Source of the DNA: Imbricaverruca yamaguchii
Taxonomy: Eukaryota > Arthropoda > Thecostraca > Neoverrucidae
Direction: 5' to 3'
Assembly (NCBI GenBank): GCA_034440575.1
Contig: JAOTOL010001566.1
Coordinates: forward strand, 261,001 to 325,000
DNA length: 64,000 nucleotides
Numbering within the stretch: position 1 is the stretch's first letter; every line of letters starts with the position of its first letter. Positions 24,600 to 37,800 of this stretch are shown here, piece after piece. Position numbers and translations under genes: made by a program. The notes below the pieces were generated by a model. It ran no database searches. It was not told where the DNA came from and saw only the letters and a program-made list of their open reading frames with translations.

Positions 24600-24790
24600 T
24601 CTGCATTGTTTTTTTCTCTCTTTCTTTATATCTCTTTCTACCTCTTCTGATCCTATCAATCAGAAAGATTGATGGGCACATCAATCTTTCTGTCTCTGTT
24701 TCTCTTTATCCCTGTCTTTCACTCTATCTCTCTCTTTGTTTCTTTGTCTGTCTGTTTGTCTTTTTGTCTCTGTCTCGTCTTGTCTGCTGT
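24600..24790. repeat. CT-rich low-complexity tract with perfect hairpin
   Basis: Pyrimidine-rich stretch. Within it, CAGAAAGATTGATG at about 24660 and CATCAATCTTTCTG form perfect 14-bp arms around a 4-nt loop. Confidence 0.85.
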
Positions 24791-25553
24791 CTTCAACTAC
24801 CATAGATATATCGCACCAAATTGTCTGACCATGCCCCTAAGGAACTGACTTAGTCTGACATTCTGTCCGTATTTTTCGTCATCCTACCATGCCTTACATG
24901 GAGATTCAGGAATTTCCATGAGGGAACACATTTCCTCGGAAGGGAGCCTTCGACAAAAAGAAATGGAGCACGGAGGGGAATGTACTTGAGTGGCATTGAA
25001 GGGGCGCTTTTTGGTATCAGAAGGGTACAGGGCAGTACCGCTTTCATCTCCAAGGGGAGCCCTTCCTTCAGGCCTTTCGCTAAAAATCCGTTGGGCGGGG
25101 GACGTGGGGGTGTGGTGTGGTGTGAGGTGAGGGTGGACTCCAATCTTCCTAAAATAGCGCCATTCCCGGCAGGGAGGGGAAACCTTTCCAGTGGGGATGA
25201 GTTTTCCCTTGTCCTCTAATTCAGAATCCCTGGTTCGTGCAGGGAACAAGACGCAGTAGTAGTGAGGACAGGGGCTTTCGAACCTATTCGGACTACTGTC
25301 ATCGTGAAGTGTATGAGATGGAACGAAACATTTCGGCCAGTTGCTTCTTCAGTCGTCATGGGATTTTCCCTCAGGAGGGTGTGTTTTAGTCACTATTTCC
25401 GCTGAGTTGGATGCATCAGAGGAAGTTCGGCGCTGGTGAGATTCGAGTCCAAGTCTCCGGATCACAAATCCGATTCCCCACCAGCCGCGCTACTCAGGAA
25501 GGTACCTGGCGACAGTCGGACAAGCAGCTGGTCCAGACGGTGCGTTCCATCTC

Positions 25554-25714
25554 GCTGGTTATTTGTTTTACGACACATCGACCGCTGAGTCATGTAGCGG
25601 CGCCAATCTATCACGCCAATTGGTCGCGGGCGAAGAGCCGCGACAGGTGAGACTCGAACGCACAACCTTTCGATCGTGAGACGGGCAACTTACCCCTAGA
25701 CCACTCGTCCCCTA
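25554..25714 (-). mobile_element. tRNA-derived SINE, 161 bp, with TSD
   Basis: Read on the minus strand: GGGGACGAGTGGTCTAGGGG (A box), then GTGCGTTCGAGTCTC (B box), a middle body, and a tail GCTACATGAC...GGTCGATGTGTCGTAAAAC. Flanked by CGTTCCATCTC at 25543-25553 and 25715-25725. The tail is homologous to the tail-only elements listed elsewhere in the window. Confidence 0.8.
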
Positions 25715-25729
25715 CGTTCCATCTCACAC

Positions 25730-27100
25730 ACGATGATAGCTGTCCGAATACTACCATCTGGCAGAGGCGCAGCCGACGGCGGTCGGGGCGCCGTACTTCC
25801 CCCTACCAACCAAAAATATACCAGATCAAACAAGACATGTTTAGATTTTCACCACGCAACACCAGAAAGTTTCGAAGCGCTTCGAGAACCGAAAGGCATC
25901 TCTACCTCATGACATTTTTGTTGTTCCTCCATACAAAATTATAGCTGCATCCCTATCTGGTGTCCAAGGATTAAAAAAATTATGACAATTCTCACAATAT
26001 ACATTGCACGATAATATTACTAAGCGTAATTTTGAGTTACCTTTATGTGATTTAAAGCATTGTTTGTTCTCTTTTCATCTTCGCTGAGAAGTAAACAAAC
26101 TACGAGCAAACAAATGAACAAACTTTTCGACGAAGCCAGTTTTGCAGTTGTTGTCGGAGGTATTGTGGGCTATATGATGGACTATGGTGCCGACTACTGT
26201 TTGTGGTTCTGTGATGGTGTCATTTTGAATGTCGAGAGCCGGGAGCGATTTCAATGGAGAGCTTCCGGGCAAACGGCGAATTAATTGCCAGGTTTTGCTG
26301 CAGGGAGTCTGGAAAGTGTGAGTTGCTGTAAATATGATGTCCATGAACGGCGCCGAACATGGCATATGATGCGCCGTGTTCGTGCCCGCTCACGGTTGCG
26401 ATGAACTAAATTTTGTTGGATCGGGATGTCGTAAATATATTCGAAATGCTCTCTTTCTTGTTGAAATTGTTTGTGCTACCTCAGGACATCACCAAGAACT
26501 AGAGTCACCCCAGTCTAAACACTGAAGCGCAAACACGTCGACAGGCATCAGTGGCATCACCAGCCGACAACAGCGTGTTCATCGCACCGACCGATATATT
26601 GTACAAAAGAAACACTCCCAGCGGGTCCACAATTAATCCAGTCACGATTGTATATGTATCTGATGGCGCGAACATTCCAGCGCGCACACACACACCATCT
26701 CACCACGCGCGGTGATTCAGTACAGGCCACAGCCTTCCACATAACACAGTCCACAAACTACCTCACGACCTGAGAACGCGAACACACCGGTACGCGTGGC
26801 ACGCTGGGCACGCCGTGGAACAGACACGAGGCGTAAGAGCTACAGGTCGCCCGACACATTTGATTGCTGCCTCTATGCTGCGCCGCATGCCGTCAGGTGC
26901 CCCCCCCCCCAGTCTGTCCGACATCGGTCAGCAATAGTGATGCGACTGAGCCGTGTTCGATGTGAACCCTACCTGCGGACGTTCGAGCCCGCCCGCTCAT
27001 AGCCAGCTGAATCCGCATCTCGGTTAATGTGCGTACAATTCCAGAAACGTACAGGTCGGTAACACCGGTCAAGGACCAGGTCGGCAATGGCTGTTCATTA
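25730..27100. other. No recognised feature
   Basis: Unique-looking AT-rich then mixed sequence. Confidence 0.5.
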
Positions 27101-27104
27101 CACA

Positions 27105-27330
27105 GTTCATCGTGTACACTGGGCGACGGTACCGTAGGAACGATATCAACCGGACAGGACAGAGAGACATCACTAACCGGACATGGCAGAGTAGCACTAA
27201 CCAGACATGACAGGAAAGGGAGACAGCACTAACCACACATGACAGGAAACGAAGACATCACTAACCAGATATGACCGGAAGGCGAGAAATCACTAACCGA
27301 ATATGACAGGACAGTGAGTCAGCACCAACT
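27105..27330. repeat. 32-bp minisatellite
   Basis: About seven copies built on CACTAACC(A/G)GA(C/T)ATGACAGGA and a variable AGN(G)GAGACAT segment. Confidence 0.85.
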
Positions 27331-27415
27331 GGACAGGAGAGGGAGCTGTGGCGGTGGCCGTGCCTGCGCCAGACTACGGCCGTTCTGGACCGGGCCAGGG
27401 CCGGAACGCGCCCTC

Positions 27416-27496
27416 CTACAGCGGCTCGGGTGTGTCTGCCCTGGGCGGGGTGTCGGAGATCGGATAGTTGAGGATGGTGGACACGGTCAGCTTGAC
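27416..27496 (-). other. Candidate small terminal exon, unidentified
   Basis: A minus-strand acceptor with a pyrimidine-rich lead (GTGCTGTTTGCAG) is followed by 26 open codons (VKLTVSTILNYPISDTPPRA, then DTPEPL) and TAG. It lies 1.2 kb past the PHKB stop on the same strand. It could be an alternative last exon, since its phase (0) fits the donor of the exon at 30408, or a chance frame. No family was recognised. Confidence 0.2.
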
Positions 27497-28685
27497 CTGC
27501 AAACAGCACGGAGAGGAGGGTCAGCCGGGCTCAGACGTCAGAGGCGCGGGACGGAGCCACGGCCGATACCGGGGAGCGGGACTGCGGTAGCACGGCACGC
27601 AGGCGAGCAGCGCTGCCATTGGGGATGGCAAGCCGAACAAAACCCGTGACAAATCAATCCGAGACTACTGCAATACAGGGCATGTAAAACGCCACACTAC
27701 ACAATTACTAGTTCCTAACACACAAATAAATCTAGTCGAAGCTTAAACAAGCATACGCTGACACATACAGTTCGATTCCATGAACAAATGCATAAGCGAT
27801 GCTGGGCGGGAGCGTAAGTATTAGCACGTAAGCTGGCAGGAGTGGATGCAACCGATTCGAAACCTGGTCTTAGTCGTCAGTAATTATTGAACAAATTGCG
27901 TGCGACAAGTAAAAAGGGCATGTCTTGAGTATTGCTTTAAAGTACGGTCGCCACTTGAGAGTCGCGCGGCATGTGGGGCACACCAACAGGAACGTTCCGC
28001 GACCACACACCGCGCAGACCCAGTCCGAGAGAAATGCTGCATCTGTTGCACGTCCCCAAGCTCTCTTCACCCTGTTGTCTTACCACAGCGTTGCCGTCGT
28101 CGTCATCGCAGCCCGGTGATCCGCTGCTCATATGACACTCCTGCACAGAGCGAGGTATATCCTCCGGTTGCCACAAGCTACCATGCGACACACAGTCTCT
28201 GAATCTGAATCGGCCAACCCAATGCCGAGTGGACCGACTCCCGGCGGCCACCCGCCTGACTACATTTGACCTCACGCGAGACGACGCCGTCACTGCCCGA
28301 GGCCAACCTATCCCGCCGCCTCCCACCCTCACTACACCCGGCCTCGCGCAGAACGGGATAGCCACCGTTGACCTGCCTCTGACCCAACCTCACTGACCCT
28401 ACGCAGAACGGCATTTTCGCCCGCAACTTCATCTCCATGTAATCTAAATACGTCGCACACGCTGTCTAATGCCGGTGGACCGCCCCGCTCGGCATCACCC
28501 ACAACGGAGATAAATATCTTCTTAACATCCGCCGGCATCAGCTACAGCGGAGATGCAACTCTTCTTCAACATCCGCGACCAGCGAACATCTGGTGTGCCT
28601 ACCCCACAACTGGCGCCTAAGCTCCACCAGGTGCCGTTCAGCCGGGCAGCCGACCCGCCGGCGGCGGCGCTGCCAGCTCGCCAGC

Positions 28686-28844
28686 TCACGAGACGACACA
28701 TGCCTGCGGCCCGTCGGTGGTGTCGCCGTCGGCGGACGCCGTCAGCAGGTGGTGCACCACGGCGCGCGCCAGGTAGCCGGCCGTGGCCGTCGGCGCCAGC
28801 TGGAAGAAGCCGCTCAGGTCGGCGGCGCTGCCGGAGCCGCCCTC
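28686..28844 (-). CDS. PHKB: PHKB terminal coding exon M with CaaX C-terminus (residues 635-686)
   Basis: 159 nt, phase 0 in, ending TCG TGA at 28686. Acceptor CCGGCCGACAG|GAGGGC. It encodes [18 protein letters not shown], then [16 protein letters not shown] and [10 protein letters not shown]. The pattern 'D...FY...P.G..GYL..AV...LL' plus a terminal CaaX box agrees with the family, whose alpha and beta subunits are C-terminally prenylated. CVVS has Ser at the last position, which usually favours farnesylation. No convincing minus-strand AATAAA was found in the next kilobase, so the 3'-UTR end is undefined. Confidence 0.92.
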   Translation of the reverse strand, partial: EGGSGSAADLSGFFQLAPTATAGYLARAVVHHLLTASADGDTTDGPQACVVS

Positions 28845-31800
28845 CTGTCGGCCGGGTCAGGTCAGGTCAGTGCTGCCGACGGCCAGCCGGTGGATGCGGG
28901 ACAGCGGGCAGTGTCGGTGTCAGGCGGTAAGTGTCGGGGTCCATTGGGCAGTACTGGGTCCAGCAGGCAGTGTCGGGGTCCGCCGGCAAGTGTTGGGGTC
29001 CGCTGGCCAGTGTCGGAGTCCGCCGGCAAATGTCGGGGTCCAGCGGGCAGTGTCTGGGCCCAGCGGGCAGTGTCGGGGTCCAGCGGGCAGTGTCGGAGTC
29101 CGCCGGCAAGTGTCGGGGTCCAGCCGGGGTGCGGCAGTGTCGGGGTCCAGCAGTCAGTGACGGGGTTCGCTTGGGGGCAGTGTCGGGGTCCAGCGGGCAG
29201 TGTCGGGGTCCAGCGGGCAGTTTCTGGGCCCAGCGGTCAGTGTCGGGGTCCGCCGGGCAGTGACGGGGTCTAGCTGGCAGTGTCGGAGTCCGCCGGTCGG
29301 TGTCGGTGTCCGCAACCAAGTATTTAGGGCCATCAGTCACTGCCGAAATCCGTGAATGACGCGAGACCTCGATATTGGCTGCGGGCTGGAGAAGCGCCGA
29401 GGTCCGCTGATCGGCAACTGACCGGCAGATACTGACCGATACTGACCGGCAGATACTGACCGATACTGACCGGCAGATACTGACACTGACCGGTGGGCCC
29501 CGACACCAGCTGACGGCTAGTGTTGCGGCCCCTTAATCAGTGTTTGAATTCATACCCAAGTGTTGGAATCTTCTAGTCACTGATCGGTGGGCTCAAATAC
29601 CCGAGTGGCGGACGCCAACACAGGCCGGTGGTCAACATTGGATCACTCAATGCTTCAGTTGGTGTGTCGGGATATCCAGGCCTGGCGACGGATTCCCGGA
29701 CCGACCGGTGCGGACCGACACCAGGGCCAAAACCCAGCTGTCGCGGTCACACGTTGGGGACACTATGCGGCGTCGGGAGCGTCGGTCGGTAACTGGACCA
29801 CCCAGAGAACTGATGCACTAGCCCAACATTAATTGGCAAGGTTCCCAAATACTGAGTGGAGGAGCCCAATGTCGACTGGCCAACGTCGGAACCCGTCAGC
29901 CACTGACAAGACTGACCAGCGCTGGTCATGTGGGTGAAACTGCGGTCGAGAGTAAGTGAGTGATTGAGTGAGTGAGTGAGTGAGTGAGTGAGTGAGTGAG
30001 TGAGTGAGTGAGTGAGTGAGTGAGTGAGTGAGTGAGTGAGTGAGTGAGTGAGTGAGTGAGTGAGTGAGTGAGTGAGTGAGTGAGTGAGTGAGTGAGTGAG
30101 TGAGTGGTGAGTGAGTGAGTGGTGAGTGAGTGAGTGAGTGAGTGAGGGAGGAGTGAGGAGTGAGTGAGTGAGTGAGTGAGTGAGTGAGTGAGTGAGTGAG
30201 TGAGTGAGTGAGTGAGTGAGTGAGTGAGTGAGTGAGTGAGTGAGTGAGTGAGTGAGTGAGTGAGTGAGTGAGTGAGCGAGCGAGCGAGTGAGTGAGCGAG
30301 TGAGTGAGTGAGCGAGTGAGTGCGTGAGCGCAGTCTGAGAGCCGAGGCCGTGACAAACCACCAGAGAATAAACGTCGCGGATTAAAAACAAACCGAGTGC
30401 CACCGACCTTCAGGTAGAGGGCGTGGGCCTCATCCACCATTTGCGAGAGCTCGATGCAGCCGCGGAAGCTGAGCTCGGGATTCCGCTCCAGGATGGTGGC
30501 GATCAGCGCGATCAGCTGCGACGAGAGGCGGAGCGAGCGGCCGTCACACACCGACAACCACCACCAATCCACATCGACAACCACGGCCCAGTCACGGAGC
30601 ACACCCGACACCGCGACGCGAACTGCGGGGCAGCGCAGCCGTGACCACCGTTTGAAGGGCCGCACACGACACGCCAGTCGTGCCGTCCGCTGGCTGACAC
30701 ACCGTCCGACGGCGGCGCCACGCGCAGCTCCGGCCAGCAGTGCCGCCCCGGCCCACCTGGACAACCTGGCGCAGTTGCGGCCCACCGCCGGCCAGCAGTG
30801 CCGCCCCCGACCCCGACCCACCTGCACGACGATCTGGCGCAGCTCGGGCTGCGCGCACTGCGCCAGCATGTCGTTGACGAGGATGGCGAAGCGCAGCTCG
30901 CTGACGGTCATGTCGGTGACGGTGGGCAGCTGCGGCAGGTGGCGGCTGCCGATGGTCAGGCCGCCGGCCGTCCGACCCAGCATGAACCACACCGAGCTGT
31001 GCAGGTTGCGCGGACTGCGGCCCAGACTGCCGTCTATCTGGCGCTGCTGCCGCGGGCTGATGCTGCAGCACACGTCCACACAGGTCAGGTCAGGTCAGGC
31101 GGGACCGCGGCCGGCCGACGGCCGCACGGCAGGCGGCGGCCATGCTCAAGAAAATGGCGACGCAGGAAGATGAACGCCAGGTTCTGATACGAAACATCCA
31201 ACTGGTGGTCCTGATGCATGACGGCGTTGTCAACCTCCACGCCGATTGGTCTCGGGTAGACTCGAAAATTCCGCCGGTTGTGGGGTTCGAACCAACAATG
31301 TTGTGATCAAGAGGCGCACATTTTAACTGTACCTTTATAGATGTCTCAGTAACTTGGCTGCAGAAAAAAAAACATTGAACAGACATTAAACTCTGATGAT
31401 TCAGATCAACGTTTTGGTGAAAGCCGCACAGACAAATTAGGGGCTGGCGGAGCACTAGATGTCCTGAAACAGTCCACTTCTCAAAGAATATTTCAAAATC
31501 AGGTTACAAGCTGACAACGTTTTCTTCACAATGCATGTTCAAAGCAAAAACAAACAGCTCTTATATGCCAAACCTATCACCTCTTTCACAGAATATACTG
31601 TAATTGAATGCGCCCAGTGGCCCAGCAGGACATAGCGAACATTGTGGTCGGATCGCCCAATAGCCCAGCAACACATAGCGAACATTGGGGTCGGAACGCT
31701 GAATAGCCCAGCAGTGTACAGCGAACATTGGGGTCGGAACGCTGAATAGCCCAGCAGTGCACAGCGAACATTGGGGTCGGAACGCTGAATAGCCCAGCAG

Positions 31801-34800
31801 TGCATAAGGAATATTGGGGACGGAACGCCGAAAACCCCGGCAGTATATAACGAGCATTGAAGACAGAGCGCCAACTCACACGCTGGTGCCAGACGTGTCC
31901 TGAATAGTCCGCCGACACGCCTGGTCTCGTGCACAGTAACGGTCATGTCAAGCTCTCCACCGTCCGCACCGGCCGTCACTTCGACATACTACTGACAACT
32001 GAGACTTGCACCAGCTTCCAGAAGACAACAAATAAAATTAAGCTATTAGTCCGGCCGTAACGCTTTTCAGGAGCCAGTAACCTCCCAGCGACGGGGCGTA
32101 CAACCACGATATAAACACGGTACAAGCACTGATTAGAGGGCCCCTGACCCTCCAAACCCAGCGACGAGGCGTATAACCACGGTATAAGTACTGACGTGAA
32201 GCCCCTGGCCATCTACACCCAGCGACGGGGAGTATAACCAGGGCATAAACACTGATGTGAAGCCCTTAATTCTCTAAACCCAGCGACGAGACGTAGAGCC
32301 ACGGTATAAGCACTGACATGAGACCCCTGATCCTCTAAAACCAACGACGAGACGTAGTTAGTTATTAGGGTTTTAGGGCGCATCAACTACAGTGGTTATA
32401 CGAGACGTAGAACCACGGTATAAACACTGACGTGAAGCCATTAATTCTCTAAACCCAGCGACGGGTCGTAGAGCCACGATATAAGCACTGACGTGAGACC
32501 CCTGATCCTCTAAACGTTGTACGACTTAATTTGCAAGGTCCTAGCCTGTCTGATTGTCTCCATGAAGCATTTTTTTACAGGGCCATATATCCGAGCTTTA
32601 TGGGTCTCGCATCCAATGATATTTTTGAACCGTGCAGCATCTACAGCGAGGCATATGAGTATTGTATATGATGCATAACTGTGTAATGTTCTGGAATAAG
32701 ATATCACGTGCTTAGGTGGGGTTCATTTAATTATTGAGCCTAATTATATTAATTTGTGCGGTGTCACAGATAACTGTAATGTCTGAATATAGTCATTTAA
32801 TTAAGCAGAATACGTCATAAGGAAAATCTGATGCACCGAGGACGTCGAAATCCTTCCAGATTTGAAAAAGGAAGTAGATCGATAAGCCTACCTTGTGACC
32901 CATCGAAAATGTGTTTTACATGTTTGCAGCACAGTGGAAAACAATAATCTGGAGCAATGGGAGTGAAAGTAACACCAGAGTGGAATCCAAATTTCCAAGG
33001 CAAAACTATGGGCGCTGTATAACCACTGCAGTTGATGCGCCCGAAAACCCAAATAACTAACTAACTCCAAGGCAAAACTGGGGTGAACAATTTAATTTGT
33101 CATTGAAATGGTCACCATTGCGATGCCATAGTCTACACACATTTATAACATACAGCACCTACACACTGGAAAAATTAACCGCAATATAAAAAGTTGGTAA
33201 ATAGACAAAAAGTGAGAACTACGATTTTCCAATAGACCAAGCGTACCTCCAGAGATAACGGCCCAGGTCAGAGAACTCTCATACCCTGACAAAATAATTG
33301 TTCATGCAATTAACTGCTATTCAGAACCCACCCACTGAAAGGGTAGGAATACGCACAAGAACACCAATTGCTTTCCTTTGCACCTAAACATCCGGTGGCT
33401 GTATGACAACTCAGATAAGTGAAGCCATTTTACCATACTCGATCACTGGCAACATACAGCCCAACCTGTTCGCTCTGGGTGTTCGTTGTTTTGTTTATTG
33501 GGGTTTAGGGGCGCATCGACTGAAGTGGTCATGCAGCGCCCATTCGCTCTGGGTGTGAAATCCGAACAATCCGATTGATACACACGTACAACAATTGTCA
33601 AATGTAGCAAGCGACCACTCAGGATAGCAATCTCAATGACAAGCATAGGCAGACGGATGTTTCCGGTTGCGTGTTCCGGGGCGCACAGCTGCTGAGTGCT
33701 GCCCTCAGGCACCAGCGCATCGGCAAGGCATGCATCTTCCGGGCCGTGGCCGACAGTGTTACTGTGTTGTACGTTAGAGAGCATTGCTGTACCTCATGCA
33801 GATGCCTAGACGTCGAAATGCAGAAGCAAATACATCCATCGCCGGCAGGTGGACACACGGAGGAGGACTGAGAGCCGATTATACAAGCCGTGGACATGTT
33901 CAGAAACATTCCGTGGGACCGAAACGCGGTATAGTTACACTGTCCAACATAATGGAATGCGTGTGGGAAATGTGCACCATGAAACGGCACGTGTATTCTT
34001 AGTTAGGCAGGCAAAGCCATCGGCTGGGGAACAATGTGCCGGTGAAACTTAATGGGTTGAATCTCGCAGAAGATCCACTTGCCAGCGCGTGGTAGTCCTG
34101 ATTCTCCTGCCGGGACGGTATATGCGAACACCGCAGGAGAGGTTATTTTACGGCTAAAACAGCTGCGAGGCGAACCAAATCATGCACAACCAGTTCGCCA
34201 ACTACACTATGCAAAACTTCCGCAGCAAACTCACTCGTTACTACAAAAACCATAGCCATAGCCCAGTCTAGATTATCTCTATGCATACAAATGATCCCCT
34301 GAACCAGCCGAGGTGTGGATGAGACCATACTTCATACATACGTCATATCATCCCAGCACGCGAATACAGCCGACGACGTCACAATCCACCACGGTTCACA
34401 CCCATCACAGCTGAACAGTGACCAGACTGCAGCCTCACCTGACAGTGGAGCCCTGCGTTACCCCGGGCTCACACCCACCACAGCTGAGCAGTGACCAGAC
34501 CGCAGCCTCACCTGACAGTGGAGCCCTGCGTTACCCCGGGCTCACACCCATCACAGCTGAGCAGTGACCAGACCGCAGCCTCACCTGACAGTGGAGCCCT
34601 GCGTTACCCCGGGCTCACACCCATCACAGCTGAACAGTGACCAGACCGCAGCCTCACCTGACAGTGGAGCCCTGCGTTACCCCGGGCTCACACCCACCAC
34701 AGCTGAGCAGTGACCAGACCGCAGCCTCACCTGACGGTGGAGCCATGCGTTACCCCGGGCTCACACCCACCACAGCTGAACAGTGACCAGACCGCAGCCT

Positions 34801-37800
34801 ACCTGACAGTGGAGCCTGCGTTACCCGGGCTCACACCCATCACAGCTGAACAGTGACCAGACTGCAGCCTCACCTGACGGTGGAGCCCTGCGTTACCCCG
34901 GGCTCACACACATCACAGCTGAGCAGTGACCAGACTGCAGCCTCACCTGACAGTGGAGCCCTGCGTTACCCCGGGCTCACACCCACCACAGCTGAACAGT
35001 GACCAGACTGCAGCCTCACCTGACGGTGGAGCCCTGCGTTACCCCGGGCTCACACCCACCACAGCTGAGCAGTGACCAGACTGCAGCCTCACCTGACAGT
35101 GGAGCCCTGCGTTACCCCGGGCTCACACCCACCACAGCTCAGCAGTGACCAGACTGCAGCCTCACCTGACAGTGGAGCCCTGCGTTACCCCGGGCTCACA
35201 CCCACCACAGCTGAACAGTGACCAGACCGCAGCCTCACCTGACAGTGGAGCCCTGCGTTACCCCGGGCTCACACCCACCACAGCTAGCAGTGACCAGACC
35301 GCAGCCTCACCTGACGGTGGAGCCATGCGTTACCCCGGGCTCACACCCACCACAGCTAGCAGTGACCAGACCGCAGCCTCACCTGACGGTGGAGCCCTGC
35401 GTTACCCCGGGCTCACACCCACCACAGCTGAACAGTGACCAGACCGCAGCCTCACCTGACGGTGGAGCCCTGCGTTACCCCGGGCTCACACCCACCACAG
35501 CTGAACAGTGACCAGACCGCAGCCTCACCTGACAGTGGAGCCCTGCGTTACCCCGGGCTCACACCCACCACAGCTCAACAGTGACCAGACCGCAGCCTCA
35601 CCCGACAGTGGAGCCCCGCGTTACTCCAGGCTCACACCCACCACAGCTCAACAGTGACCAGACTGCAGCCTCACCTGACAGCGGAGCCCTGCGTTACCCC
35701 GGGCTCACACCCACCACAGCTGAACAGTGACCAGACCGCAGCCTCACCTGACGGTGGAGCCCTGCGTTACCCCGGGCTCACACCCACCACAGCTGAACAG
35801 TGACCAGACCGCAGCCTCACCTGACGGTAGAGCCCTGCGTTACCCCGGCTCACACCCATCACAGCTGAACAGTGACCAGACTGCAGCCTCACCTGACGGT
35901 GGAGCCCTGCGTTACCCCGGGCTCACACCCACCACAGCTGAACAGTGACCAGACCGCAGCCTCACCTGACGGTGGAGCCCTGCGTTACCCCGGGCTCACA
36001 CCCACCACAGCTGAACAGTGACCAGACCGCAGCCTCACCTGACAGTGGAGCCCTGCGTTACCCCGGGCTCACACCCATCACAGCTGAACAGTGACCAGAC
36101 CGCAGCCTCACCTGACGGTGGAGCCATGCGTCTCCAGCGACAGCACGTTGTGCAGCAGCGAGCGCACCTCGTTGGGCGCCATCTCCGAGATGGCCTGGCT
36201 GCGGCCCTCGATCTGACTGTACAGCTCCATTGCCTGCAGCACCCAGCTGCGCCGGACGACCGCGTCAGTTGGCGGTGGTCCCGGGCGGGTGGGTGGTGGT
36301 GGCGGCGCTGCCACATGGCCCAGCGAGACCACACTCCCACGATCGGTACCAAGCGAGGCCACACTTCCCAAATATTTGTTTGTACAAATGTAGTAGATTG
36401 TTAAACTTTCTAATCGATTACGCTTCTTAGGAATGCTTCAACACTAACAAACATTAAATATCCAACCAACCTCACAGTAAATCTACATCATTCCATTCCC
36501 AACAAGCCGCCTCACCGGCTTGGTAAAGATGCACTCGCCAAGTGCATTCCATCGCTATTTTTGCTATACTTTTACACCGCACCTCCAGAAGTGCAATACA
36601 ACAATTGAATCCGGCACTAGCACGCCTACTTAAAACACGCCGTTGCCCCAAACTACATAGACCAGGTATTATTATCTGGGCGCAGACTTGGTTAACGACG
36701 AGAAGTCGGCCTGTGTACACCTCAGATATCATACACCCTGATGGTGTATATTCTGGCCAATGTTGGCAGTGACAATGGGTGTATGAAACACCTCCAGCCC
36801 TGAGTGCACAGTACGCACCTCACCCTGAGGAATACGCATCGGATCCTGATGACGAGTACAAGCAACGCGCCAAATCCTAACAAGTGCCTGACGTGGCTGA
36901 GCACATGGGACGAACCCGGATACGTAGGACGCACCTGATCCCTGACACGCAAGACGTACCCGGATACACGGGACGTACCCGGATACATGAGACGTATCCA
37001 GATACATGGGACGTACCCGGGTACATGGGACGCACCCGGATACATGGGACGTACCCGGATACATGGGACGCACCCGGATACATGGGACGTACCCGGGTAC
37101 ATGCGACGTACCCGGATACATGGGACGTACCCGGATACATGGGACCCACCCGGATACACTGGACGTACCCGGATGCATGGGACGTACCCGGACGGGCGGG
37201 ACGTACCCGATCCTGATGGTGAGTATGCCGGCGAACAGGTCGGGCCGGGTGAGGATGAGGCGGCCGCAGCACAGCACCACCTCCTGCTGCAGCACCGCCT
37301 GCACCACGTCGTGCGGCCGCACGAAGCCGAAGAACAGCCGCTCGATCTCGGCCGGCGTCATCGGCTTGTCGATCACCACCTCCGGCTGGCCGATCACCCC
37401 GATCGTCGACTGGACACAGCGGGCGGTACTGAGGCGACTGTGTCAGCGGGGGTGGGGGTACACTGGACACAGCGGGCGGTACTGAGGCGACTGTGTCAGT
37501 GGGGGTGGGGGCACACTGGACACAACGGGCGGTACTGAGGCGACTGTGTCAGCGGCAGTGGTGGCACACTGGACACAGCGGGCGGTACTGAGGCGACTGT
37601 GTCAGCGGGGATGGGGCACACTGGACACAGCGGGCGGTACTGAGGTGACTGGGTCAGCGGGGGTGGACACTGCCAGTGGGGTCTAGGCGACTGTGTCAGC
37701 GGGGGGGGGACACTGGACACAGCGGGCGGTACTGAGGCGACTGTGTCAGCGGGGGTGGGGGCACACTGGACACAACGGGCGGTACTGAGGCGACTGTGTC

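Noticed and set aside
29829..31079. Minus-strand frame of about 416 codons including a (SLTH) repeat
   Set aside because: It runs through PHKB exon K and L sequence, the intron and the (TGAG)n tract by chance; splice sites at 30822, 30515 and 30408 explain the coding parts.
34395..36116. CRISPR array
   Set aside because: Units are contiguous near-identical tandem repeats without unique spacers, in a eukaryotic intron.
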